Shown here: one piece after another, positions 14,586 to 20,986 of the stretch
Layout: every line of letters starts with the position of its first letter
How positions within the stretch are numbered: the stretch's first letter is position 1
Made by a program: the position numbers and the translations under genes
Assembly (NCBI GenBank): GCA_964415605.1
Contig: CAYQBA010000075.1
Span: forward strand, 1-20,986
Direction of reading: 5' to 3'
DNA length: 20,986 nucleotides
Source of the DNA: UCB3 sp964415605
GTDB taxonomy: Bacteria; Chloroflexota; Anaerolineae; Epilineales; Epilineaceae
Notes under the pieces: generated by a model
Seen by the model: only the letters and a program-made list of their open reading frames with translations
What the model was told of the DNA's origin: nothing
Database searches by the model: none

Positions 14586-17500
14586 ATGTGCCGGAAAGTC
14601 GTGATCGTTTGCACGTTGGTCGGCCTGGGAGCCATCTCCGGCCGGCCGCTGCCCAGCCAGGCGCACGGATCGGGTGAGCCCGCCGGCCTGGCGGCCCACC
14701 TGCCGGAGCCGTGGACGGTCGCCCCGTCAGCCGGCGGGGCACGTCCGGCCGAACCGGTCGCCGCGCGCCGCGACGACGACCCCACGCCGCCGGCGGATCC
14801 GGGCTATATCCCGGACCACCTGATCGTGCGGTTCGAGCCCGGCGTCAGCGACTCGGTCAAGCAGGCCCTCCACGAGCAGTACGGCGCCCAGGTCATCCGT
14901 GAGATCCCTCAGATCGGCGTGCAGGTCCTCAAGCTGTCGGCCGACGCGCTGGCGATGGCCAGCGTCTACTCCAACCAGAAGGTGGTGCGCTACGCCGAGC
15001 CCGACTACCTGGCATCGGTGTTCGGCTGGCCCGACGGGCCGCCGATGGCGCCGCCCGCGGCCGCCGGCTCGCCCGGCGACGGCCCGGCCGGCCCGCAGGA
15101 AGTCCCCAACGATCCGCTGTACCCCCAGCAGTGGCACCACGCCAAGATCAACAGCAGCCGGGCGTGGGATGTCAGCCACGGCGACGGCGTGACCATCGCC
15201 ATCGTCGACACCGGCGTGGACTGCGACCACCCCGACCTGCGCGGCAAGTGCGTGGCCGGCTACGACCACTTCAACAACGACCCCGACCCCCGCGACGACC
15301 ACGGGCACGGCACGCACGTCGCGGGCATCGCGGCCTCGCTGACCAACAACGCCATCGGCGGCGCGGCGACGGGCTGGAACGCCCGGATCATGCCGGTCAA
15401 GGCGCTGGGATCGTCGGGCAACGGCGGGCTGGCGTCGATCGGCAATGCCGTGGTCTGGGCCACCGACCACGAAGCCGACGTCATCAACATGAGCCTCGGT
15501 GGCTTCTTCACGTCCCGCGCGCTCCAGGACGCGGTCGCCTATGCCATCAACCGCAACGTGACGGTGATCGCGGCGGCCGGCAACGAGTCAACATCCAACC
15601 CGACGTATCCGGCCTCGTACGCCGGCGTGATCGGCGTGGCGGCCACCACGCAGTCCGACACGCGTGCCAGCTTCTCGAACTACGGCTCGTACGTCGATGT
15701 CGCCGCCCCCGGCGTCGGCATCCTGTCCACCGTGCGCGGCGGCAGCTACCAGGCATGGAGCGGGACGAGCATGGCTTCGCCGGTGGTCGCCGGCGTGGCC
15801 GGCCTGCTGGTCGCGCAAGGCCCGTGCCGCACGCCCAAGCAGGTCGAGGACATCCTCGAGCAGACCGCCGACGACATCGGGACGCGCGGGCCGGACCAGT
15901 ACTTCGGCGCCGGCCGCATCAACGCCGGCAACGCGCTGGCGTTGATGCCCAACCCCTGCGGCGGCCCGGGCACCCCGGCGGCCACCCCTGACCCGAACCC
16001 CGTGGGCGCGACGGCCACGGCGGCGGCGCCGACGCCGGCCCCGTCGGCCGTCCCGCCCCCGGACGGCGACTGCAGCGCACAGGTCGAGGGCCTGATCAAC
16101 CGCCAGCGCGCGAACTTCAACCTGGGCCCGCTGGCCAGCAACGCGGCGTTGCGCCGCGCCGCCGACGGCCACGCCCTGGACATGGCCATCATGCGCCGCT
16201 GCACGCACACGGGATCCAACGGCAGCGATCCCTTCGCCCGGATGACCGAGCAGGGCTACGCCTCGCCGTACGGCGAGATCGTGGCCTGCGGGCAGACGTC
16301 GCCCGACGCGGCCGTGCAAGCGTGGATGAACAGCGCCGGCCACCGCGCCATCATCCTGTGTCCACGCTGCACCGAGGTCGGGGCCGGCTGCCGCACCACC
16401 AGCGACGGGTACCGCTTTTACTGGGCGGTGAACTTCGGCTCGGGGCGTGTCACCGCCCCGTCGCCGACGCTGGCGCCGCAGCCGACGGGCACGCCGACCG
16501 CGACCCGGGCCGCCGCGAGCCCGACCCCGCCGCCGCCGACGGCGCTGCCGACGTCGATCCCCGGGCATGTCGACGCCGTGTTGCGGCCGGCGCGCAACCG
16601 CATCGGCTGGGTGGTCAGCAGCGAGCCCACCGGCAACCACTTCGACAGCTCGTTCACGTACACGGGCACCTGGAACGACCGGTACTACCACGGCGCCATG
16701 CAGTTCGACCTCGGCGAGCTGCCGGCCGGCGCCTACATCCACTTCGCGCGCCTCACGCTGACCGGTCAGCCATCGGATCGCGTCAACAAGCTGGGCACGT
16801 GGTCGGTCAACCTCCTCGACACCGACGTCGACGCCGGGTTCGAGGCGCATGCCTATCCACGGATTCACGGCAGCGCGATCGAGGCCAAGCTCCTGCCGCT
16901 GCTCAACGCCGGCGACATCGACAACGGGGTGCGGAACGTGTTCAGCCTGAGCCCGTCGCAGGTGGCGGTGCTCCAGGCCCGCCTGGCCGGCTCGCGCCTG
17001 CTGTCGGTGCGGATGGACGGCCCCGTGGGCGGCGACTTCGCCAACCTGGCCTCGTGGCACACGGGCTACGGCCCGGACAGCCGGCCTGAGCTGGCGCCGG
17101 AGCTGTGGCTCAACTACACGATCGGCACGCCCCAGGCCGTGCCGACGGCGACCGCCACCGAGCCGCTGCCGCCCAGCGCGACGCCGGCACCGCCCACCGC
17201 CGGACCCTCGCCGACGCCGACCGAGACGAGCCCACCGCCGACGGCCACCGCGACGGCGCCGCCGCCGCTGCCCACCGCCCTGCCAACGGCCACGCTGATC
17301 CCGCCGCTGGTCACGCCGCCCTCGCCTGGCTTCAACGCCATCGACATCCCGGCCCTCCCGGCCGACACGGGTTGGGTCCGGCAGTTCGAGGTCGGAAACC
17401 ACCTCGGCGACCCCAACACGTATACCGGCGTCTACCAGCGCACGCTGTACCACGGCATGACGCAGTTCGACCTGTCGGCGATCCCGCCGGGCGCGTCCAT

Positions 17501-18308
17501 CCAGGAAGTCCACCTGATCCTGACCGGCAACTACGCCGAGCGGCTGTCGCCCTACGGCAACGGCCAGTGGGAGATCCGACTGCTCGCGGCCGACGTCGAT
17601 CCTGGCTGGCAGCTCCACGGCTTCGACCGGATCTCGGACGCCGACGAGCTGGCCACGCTCCTGCCGGTGCTCCGGCAGACCGACCTCGACGCCGGCCGGG
17701 CCAACGTGTTCGCGCTGCGCGAGAGCGAGGTGCGCGAGGTGGAGTGGCGGGCGTCGACCACCGGCAGGATCAGCTTCAGGTTCGACGGGCCGCGCGTGGG
17801 GCCGAGCAACATCTTCAGCTGGGACGCCGGCCCCAGCGGCACCCCGCCGCGGCTGTCGATCGTCTACGGCCCGCCGCGCAGCGACCAGCCGCTGCCCAAC
17901 GTGCCCACCGACGAGCAGCGCATCCAGGCCATCGTCGACGGCATCAACGGCGAGCGCGCGCGGGCGGGGCTGCCCGGGCTGGCCATCAGCGCGTCCCTGC
18001 GGCGCGCGGCCGAGCAGCACACGTGGGACATGACGTCGCACCGCTTCTTCGACCACATCGGCAGCGACGGCTCGACGCCGGCCGAGCGGGTAGCCCGCGC
18101 CGGCTTCCGGGCCTCGGCCGTCGAGCAGCTCATCGCGGCCAACAGCGGCAGCGCGGAGCAGGTGCTGGCAGCCTGGATGGGCTCCGCCGCGCACCGCGAC
18201 CGGATCCTGAGCCGGCAGATGACCCACATCGGGGCCTTCTACGACTACGCGCCGGGCTCGCCGCTGGGCCACTACTGGACGGTGGACCTGGCGGCCGCGG
18301 CCCCCTAG
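14586..18308 (+). CDS. Secreted S8 subtilisin-like protease with two CAP and two DNRLRE-like domains
   Basis: This 1240-aa protein has a signal peptide (likely cut after Ala26) and a propeptide-like inhibitor region (about 73-145, YIPDHLIVRFEPGV). A subtilase domain (about 175-455) has Asp208 (IAIVDTG), His241 (HGTHVAGI), oxyanion Asn333 and Ser395 (GTSMASPV), so it should be active. A Pro/Thr linker leads to CAP domain 1 (about 496-620; His541, Glu564, His586), then two related DNRLRE-like beta domains (about 661-846 and 916-1095, each with NH...YTG...YHG...QFDL), and finally CAP domain 2 (about 1105-1236; His1156, Glu1180, His1203). It lacks a C-terminal anchor and is probably released or bound to the wall. 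An SD (AAGGGGG) precedes ATG 14586 after a long structured leader. Targets of the protease and the role of the CAP domains are unknown. Confidence 0.93.
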   Translation: MCRKVVIVCTLVGLGAISGRPLPSQAHGSGEPAGLAAHLPEPWTVAPSAGGARPAEPVAARRDDDPTPPADPGYIPDHLIVRFEPGVSDSVKQALHEQYGAQVIREIPQIGVQVLKLSADALAMASVYSNQKVVRYAEPDYLASVFGWPDGPPMAPPAAAGSPGDGPAGPQEVPNDPLYPQQWHHAKINSSRAWDVSHGDGVTIAIVDTGVDCDHPDLRGKCVAGYDHFNNDPDPRDDHGHGTHVAGIAASLTNNAIGGAATGWNARIMPVKALGSSGNGGLASIGNAVVWATDHEADVINMSLGGFFTSRALQDAVAYAINRNVTVIAAAGNESTSNPTYPASYAGVIGVAATTQSDTRASFSNYGSYVDVAAPGVGILSTVRGGSYQAWSGTSMASPVVAGVAGLLVAQGPCRTPKQVEDILEQTADDIGTRGPDQYFGAGRINAGNALALMPNPCGGPGTPAATPDPNPVGATATAAAPTPAPSAVPPPDGDCSAQVEGLINRQRANFNLGPLASNAALRRAADGHALDMAIMRRCTHTGSNGSDPFARMTEQGYASPYGEIVACGQTSPDAAVQAWMNSAGHRAIILCPRCTEVGAGCRTTSDGYRFYWAVNFGSGRVTAPSPTLAPQPTGTPTATRAAASPTPPPPTALPTSIPGHVDAVLRPARNRIGWVVSSEPTGNHFDSSFTYTGTWNDRYYHGAMQFDLGELPAGAYIHFARLTLTGQPSDRVNKLGTWSVNLLDTDVDAGFEAHAYPRIHGSAIEAKLLPLLNAGDIDNGVRNVFSLSPSQVAVLQARLAGSRLLSVRMDGPVGGDFANLASWHTGYGPDSRPELAPELWLNYTIGTPQAVPTATATEPLPPSATPAPPTAGPSPTPTETSPPPTATATAPPPLPTALPTATLIPPLVTPPSPGFNAIDIPALPADTGWVRQFEVGNHLGDPNTYTGVYQRTLYHGMTQFDLSAIPPGASIQEVHLILTGNYAERLSPYGNGQWEIRLLAADVDPGWQLHGFDRISDADELATLLPVLRQTDLDAGRANVFALRESEVREVEWRASTTGRISFRFDGPRVGPSNIFSWDAGPSGTPPRLSIVYGPPRSDQPLPNVPTDEQRIQAIVDGINGERARAGLPGLAISASLRRAAEQHTWDMTSHRFFDHIGSDGSTPAERVARAGFRASAVEQLIAANSGSAEQVLAAWMGSAAHRDRILSRQMTHIGAFYDYAPGSPLGHYWTVDLAAAAP

Positions 18309-18317
18309 ACACGGCCG

Positions 18318-18348
18318 CCGGCCCCGACTCGGACTTTCGCGGGGCCGG
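18318..18348 (+). terminator. Hairpin just after the S8-CAP protease gene
   Basis: A perfect 9-bp stem (18318-18326 with 18340-18348) and a 13-nt loop begin 9 nt after the TAG stop. There is no T run, so it may assist termination or protect the mRNA end; the larger hairpin downstream is the stronger terminator candidate. Confidence 0.4.
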
Positions 18349-18392
18349 GCCCGCCCACGAAACCCACGGGGTCGCCGACGTGGCGACGAAGA

Positions 18393-18432
18393 CAGCGCCC
18401 CCCGCGCCGATTCACCGGCGCGGGGGGCGCTG
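18393..18432. terminator. Strong 17-bp hairpin between convergent genes, likely bidirectional terminator
   Basis: A perfect 17-bp stem (18393-18409 with 18416-18432) closes a 6-nt loop, ATTCAC. It lies between the 3' ends of the S8-CAP gene (+) and the Ig-like secreted protein gene (-), the expected place for a shared terminator. No T tract follows on either side, as is common in high-GC genomes. Confidence 0.65.
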
Positions 18433-18524
18433 CGCTGTGCTGGGGTCACCGCCAGACCGGGCGGCGGGGCCGTGGGCGATGCGCCCGACGGCCTCCGCCT
18501 CCCGCGACCCGTGACGGGCGTTGT

Positions 18525-20366
18525 CTACCGCTGAGCGCCGGGCGTCTCAGTAGGCAGCAGCGGCCGACGGGTCGGCGTGGGTAAAGGGATGCGGATGTCG
18601 TACGACTTGACCGCGGCCGGCATGAAGATCGACATCCGGCTGGCGATCTCGTACTCCAGCGTCTGCGTCATGCCGTCCGCCTCGGCGGCCAGCACGAGCT
18701 TGCCTTCGCCGTCGCTGCCCTTCTGCAGGTACAGGTTGCCGTAGCTGTAGCCCGGCTCGGTCGGCGGGATGCGCGTGGTGCCGTTGTCCATGACGACGAG
18801 ATCCGCCTTCTTGCCGACGACGATGACCTGCTCGTCGCCGACCGGCCGCCCGTTGACAATGCGCGTGCGGTTGTACGCCAGCTGGCCGGGGCCGGACTGA
18901 ATCCGCACGACCATCGTCGTGCCAGGCGCCACGGACCGGCTGAAGGCATCCTTGGGGAACGCCGAGATCTGACCCTTGCGATAGGCGGCGATGCTGTTGA
19001 GCGGGTTGAGGCGGGTATGCGGGATGATCTTGAGGTCGGGGTTCTTGGTCGTGCCGATCACGTCGAACGACGCGCTGCCCTTCACCTGCGTGCCGCCCTC
19101 GCCGCATGGGCCGACGCACACCACGGCGTTGACCTTGGCCAGCGCCGCCTCGTTGCCGCTGGCGACGGCGGCCTGCACGACGCCGTCGGCGGCCGTGACC
19201 TTGGCCGGAGTGACCGATCCGGCCGTGGAGGGATCGACGCTGAAGGTGACCTCGACGCCGTCGACGGGAATGCACTGCGCATCGGTGACGAAGGCCGCGA
19301 CGCTCGCCGAGCGGTTGACGCCGGCCACCGTGACGGTCTGGGCGTACATCGCGTCGGCATCCCCGTCGTAGCTCAGCCGCAGCTTGCCCGCCTCGCCGAC
19401 ATCCCGCGGGCTCTGGAACATCAGCGCGGGCGGGCCGGCGTCTCCCACCGACCACGAGCTCGACGCGGCGGCGGTGTCGGCCGGCTGGTTGTTCTTGATC
19501 GCCACGATGTCGGTGGTGTACTGCGTACAGAAGCGGAACTGCTCGTCATCGTAGATGGCCTGCGTCTTCGGGAGGCGCCAGCCGGCGGTGTCGGCCGGCA
19601 GGAGGGCGAGAGCGGCGCCGCCCTGGTCGAGTCCGGCGATCGTCTTGGCGGCGGCCTCGCCGATCAGCGCGCACGCCGCGGGGGCGTCCGGCCGGCCGGT
19701 GGGCGGTTGGAGCTTGAGCTTGGCGTCACCCAGCTTGGCATGACCCTCGCCGAGCGTGGCGCTGGACTGGCCCACGGCCGCCTGGATGCCCTCGATCGGC
19801 GCGGCATCGGGCATCGCCAGGACGGCCTGCAGGGTCTTCGTCACCTCCGTCGTCGCCGTGCGCGACGACTCGGCCGTGCTGAGCACATCCTTGCGCCATT
19901 CCTCGAACTCGTTGCCGGTGGGGATGCTGGCGCACTTGGCCACGAGCTTGGTGCCGTTGTCGCGCAGCAAGGTGCCGGCGGCGGCCACGGCCCCCTTGTA
20001 GCTCGCCACGAAGTCGCCGGCCTTGATCTCGACGGCGGCGCGCCCGTCTCCGCGCAGGGCATCGGTGTCCATCACCTTGACGGCGATGCCCGAGAGATCG
20101 CGCACGCGCACGCGGTAGCGATCGCCGGCGGCGCCGGTGTGCGCCACGATGGCGAACACGCTGCCGGTGGCGCTGCCGAAGCTGTGCCGGCGGGGGCCGT
20201 CGGCGGTGTCGCTCATGAAGACCTCGAGGCTGGCCTGCTGGGCCGCGCCGTCGGCGCCGGGTGCGGGCACCGTCGCGGCGGCGCGCGCGGCCCACGCCGC
20301 GCCGCCCAGGGCCGTCGTCAGCGTCAGCGCGGTGGCCGCCAGGAGGGCAGGGGTGAGGCGGTGCAT
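18525..20366 (-). CDS. Secreted protein of unknown function with an Ig-like segment
   Basis: This 613-aa protein begins with a signal peptide (MHRLTPALLAATALTLTTALGG, cut near Ala26-Ala30). An N-terminal region (about 44-125) has beta character, then comes a helical Ala-rich stretch (about 150-265). An Ig-like or Big_1-type segment (about 336-436) follows, with AAFVTDAQCIPVDGVEVTFSVDPSTAGSVTPAKVTAADGVVQAAV. A C-terminal beta-rich part (about 460-590) resembles surface or adhesion modules, and the protein ends in a PLPTPTRRPLLPTETP tail without a TM anchor. ATG 20366 is used because AAGGAG lies 7 nt upstream and the signal peptide starts there; the frame extends 24 codons further up without support. 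I do not recognise a specific family. It is convergent with the S8-CAP gene and may share an extracellular setting with it. Confidence 0.8.
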   Translation of the reverse strand: MHRLTPALLAATALTLTTALGGAAWAARAAATVPAPGADGAAQQASLEVFMSDTADGPRRHSFGSATGSVFAIVAHTGAAGDRYRVRVRDLSGIAVKVMDTDALRGDGRAAVEIKAGDFVASYKGAVAAAGTLLRDNGTKLVAKCASIPTGNEFEEWRKDVLSTAESSRTATTEVTKTLQAVLAMPDAAPIEGIQAAVGQSSATLGEGHAKLGDAKLKLQPPTGRPDAPAACALIGEAAAKTIAGLDQGGAALALLPADTAGWRLPKTQAIYDDEQFRFCTQYTTDIVAIKNNQPADTAAASSSWSVGDAGPPALMFQSPRDVGEAGKLRLSYDGDADAMYAQTVTVAGVNRSASVAAFVTDAQCIPVDGVEVTFSVDPSTAGSVTPAKVTAADGVVQAAVASGNEAALAKVNAVVCVGPCGEGGTQVKGSASFDVIGTTKNPDLKIIPHTRLNPLNSIAAYRKGQISAFPKDAFSRSVAPGTTMVVRIQSGPGQLAYNRTRIVNGRPVGDEQVIVVGKKADLVVMDNGTTRIPPTEPGYSYGNLYLQKGSDGEGKLVLAAEADGMTQTLEYEIASRMSIFMPAAVKSYDIRIPLPTPTRRPLLPTETPGAQR

Positions 20367-20373
20367 GGGAAGC

Positions 20374-20401
20374 TCCTTACTGTTTGCGTGGATCGTGTCA
20401 C
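20374..20401 (-). promoter_or_regulatory. Possible promoter or Shine-Dalgarno of the Ig-like secreted protein gene
   Basis: On the minus strand GTGACA (20401-20396), a 16-nt spacer and TAAGGA (20379-20374) lie 7 nt before ATG 20366, the same spacing as at the putative leaderless genes. However, TAAGGAG is also a near-perfect Shine-Dalgarno sequence, so this site may be only a ribosome binding site with the promoter further upstream. Confidence 0.35.
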
Positions 20402-20525
20402 ATGTGCAGGCTGAGCGTCGTCGCGAGCGCGGGGCCAAGCGGGGCCACGCGCGCCGTCGCGCGCCACGCGGCGGCGACCGACGATCGGAGCGCGGGGCCG
20501 GGTTGCGTGTCGCGGCCCCCGCGAG

Positions 20526-20567
20526 GCGTTTGCCGGGCCGCCATCGCGGCCATGGCCCGGCAAACGC
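20526..20567 (-). terminator. 14-bp inverted repeat downstream of the right-edge gene
   Basis: A perfect 14-bp stem (20526-20539 with 20554-20567) encloses 14 nt, starting 4 nt beyond the TGA of the right-edge gene. Its position fits an intrinsic terminator of that gene, though no T run follows. An inner GGCCGC/GCGGCC pairing (20536-20541 with 20546-20551) is an alternative. Confidence 0.6.
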
Positions 20568-20571
20568 TGGA

Positions 20572-20986
20572 TCACATCCGCCGGCGGAGCCAGAGCCCGA
20601 TGGCCACGAGGGCCATCACGCCGAGGCCGAGCACGGCAAGGCTGGGGCCGGAGCCGCCGGGGGCAGCCGGCGCGTCGTCGCCCGCGGGCGCCACCGCAGC
20701 CGCGCCGCCAGCCGCGGCGGATTCCGCGGGCAGCGTCCACGTGGCAACGGGCGCGGGGGCGTCCTGTGCGACGGCCGGTTCGTCGCCCTCGACCGCCGTC
20801 TCGGCCTCAGGCGGGGAAGTTGGCTCGACCACGGCGGTCGCACCGGCGACGGCGGGTTGATCGACCGTCGCGAAGCTCGTGCCGGCGCCGAGGGCCGCGG
20901 TCGTCGGCCGGGCCGGTGCCGACGACCCGTCGCTGCCCGCGGTCGAGCCCTGGCCCCCGGTCGTGCCGCGGCCGCCCGTCGCCGTG
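20572..20986 (-). CDS. Surface protein with C-terminal TM anchor, 3' end only
   Basis: The frame is open from the right edge to TGA at 20572-20574, giving about 138 C-terminal residues; the start lies outside the window. A GTG at 20832 is only an internal Val codon. The visible part is a low-complexity Gly/Ala/Thr/Pro stretch, then an acidic segment (PPEAETAVEGDEPAVAQDAP), a Gly/Ala/Pro spacer, one TM helix (about the last 24 residues, beginning PSLAVLGLG) and a terminal WLRRRM. This layout, spacer then TM then basic tail, is usual for membrane- or wall-anchored surface proteins. No LPxTG motif is present, so sortase attachment is not supported. The function of the exported part cannot be seen. 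Confidence 0.7.
   Translation of the reverse strand, partial: TATGGRGTTGGQGSTAGSDGSSAPARPTTAALGAGTSFATVDQPAVAGATAVVEPTSPPEAETAVEGDEPAVAQDAPAPVATWTLPAESAAAGGAAAVAPAGDDAPAAPGGSGPSLAVLGLGVMALVAIGLWLRRRM

Noticed and set aside
15588..18449. A 953-codon open frame antisense to the S8-CAP gene
   Set aside because: It is Arg/Gly/Val-rich shadow coding with no domain; the plus strand has a complete catalytic triad and clear domains.

Overview
This is a high-GC chromosomal window (roughly 70% G+C by eye) with frequent GTG starts and tightly packed genes. It carries no mobile element, tRNA, rRNA or CRISPR array that I can see. Three traits recall Anaerolineae-like Chloroflexota: Pro/Thr 'PTPTP' linkers in secreted proteins, a zinc-ribbon/TM/LysM protein, and an S8 protease fused to CAP and DNRLRE-like domains. 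That assignment is an inference from protein style; no rRNA is present to prove it.

Layout, left to right. (1) Plus strand: the 3' end of a cation/proton exchanger-like membrane protein, then secG, a membrane-anchored family-5 substrate-binding protein and a short FtsB/DivIC-like protein. The last three form a compact run concerned with the envelope, export and possibly division. (2) Minus strand: RNase PH (rph), overlapped by a zinc-ribbon/TM/LysM gene. (3) Plus strand: a Zn-binding SAM methyltransferase whose 3' end overlaps, antisense, the end of a histidine kinase gene. (4) Minus strand signalling group: a 509-aa TPR protein, an OmpR/PhoB-type response regulator (stop and start overlap by one base) and, 200 bp on, an EnvZ/BaeS-like sensor kinase. 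(5) Plus strand: a divergently transcribed Hanks-type Ser/Thr kinase with one C-terminal TM helix. (6) Minus strand: a large exported, membrane-anchored GH3-fold protein that has lost the residues needed for catalysis. (7) Plus strand: a 589-bp intergenic region, then a 1240-aa secreted S8-CAP-DNRLRE-DNRLRE-CAP protein. (8) Minus strand: a secreted protein with an Ig-like segment, then the 3' end of another surface protein with a C-terminal TM anchor that runs off the right edge.

Two signals stand out. First, several genes have a -10-like hexamer exactly 7 nt before a start codon that has no independent Shine-Dalgarno sequence. RNase PH (TTAGCA-N17-TAATAT-N7-GTG), the Ser/Thr kinase (TTGACA-N17-TAAGGT-N7-GTG) and the GH3 protein (TATACT-N7-ATG) are the examples. 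This suggests leaderless mRNAs coexisting with SD-led genes such as secG. Second, the secreted protease has a predicted ~450-nt leader starting at an extended -10. It is packed with perfect inverted repeats, including a 13-bp stem spanning 85 nt with an alternative local pairing. I could not match it to a known riboswitch or RNA class from memory, so it is the best candidate here for an undescribed element.

Much of the window encodes envelope and surface functions next to phospho-signalling genes. A regulatory link between them is only inferred from proximity.
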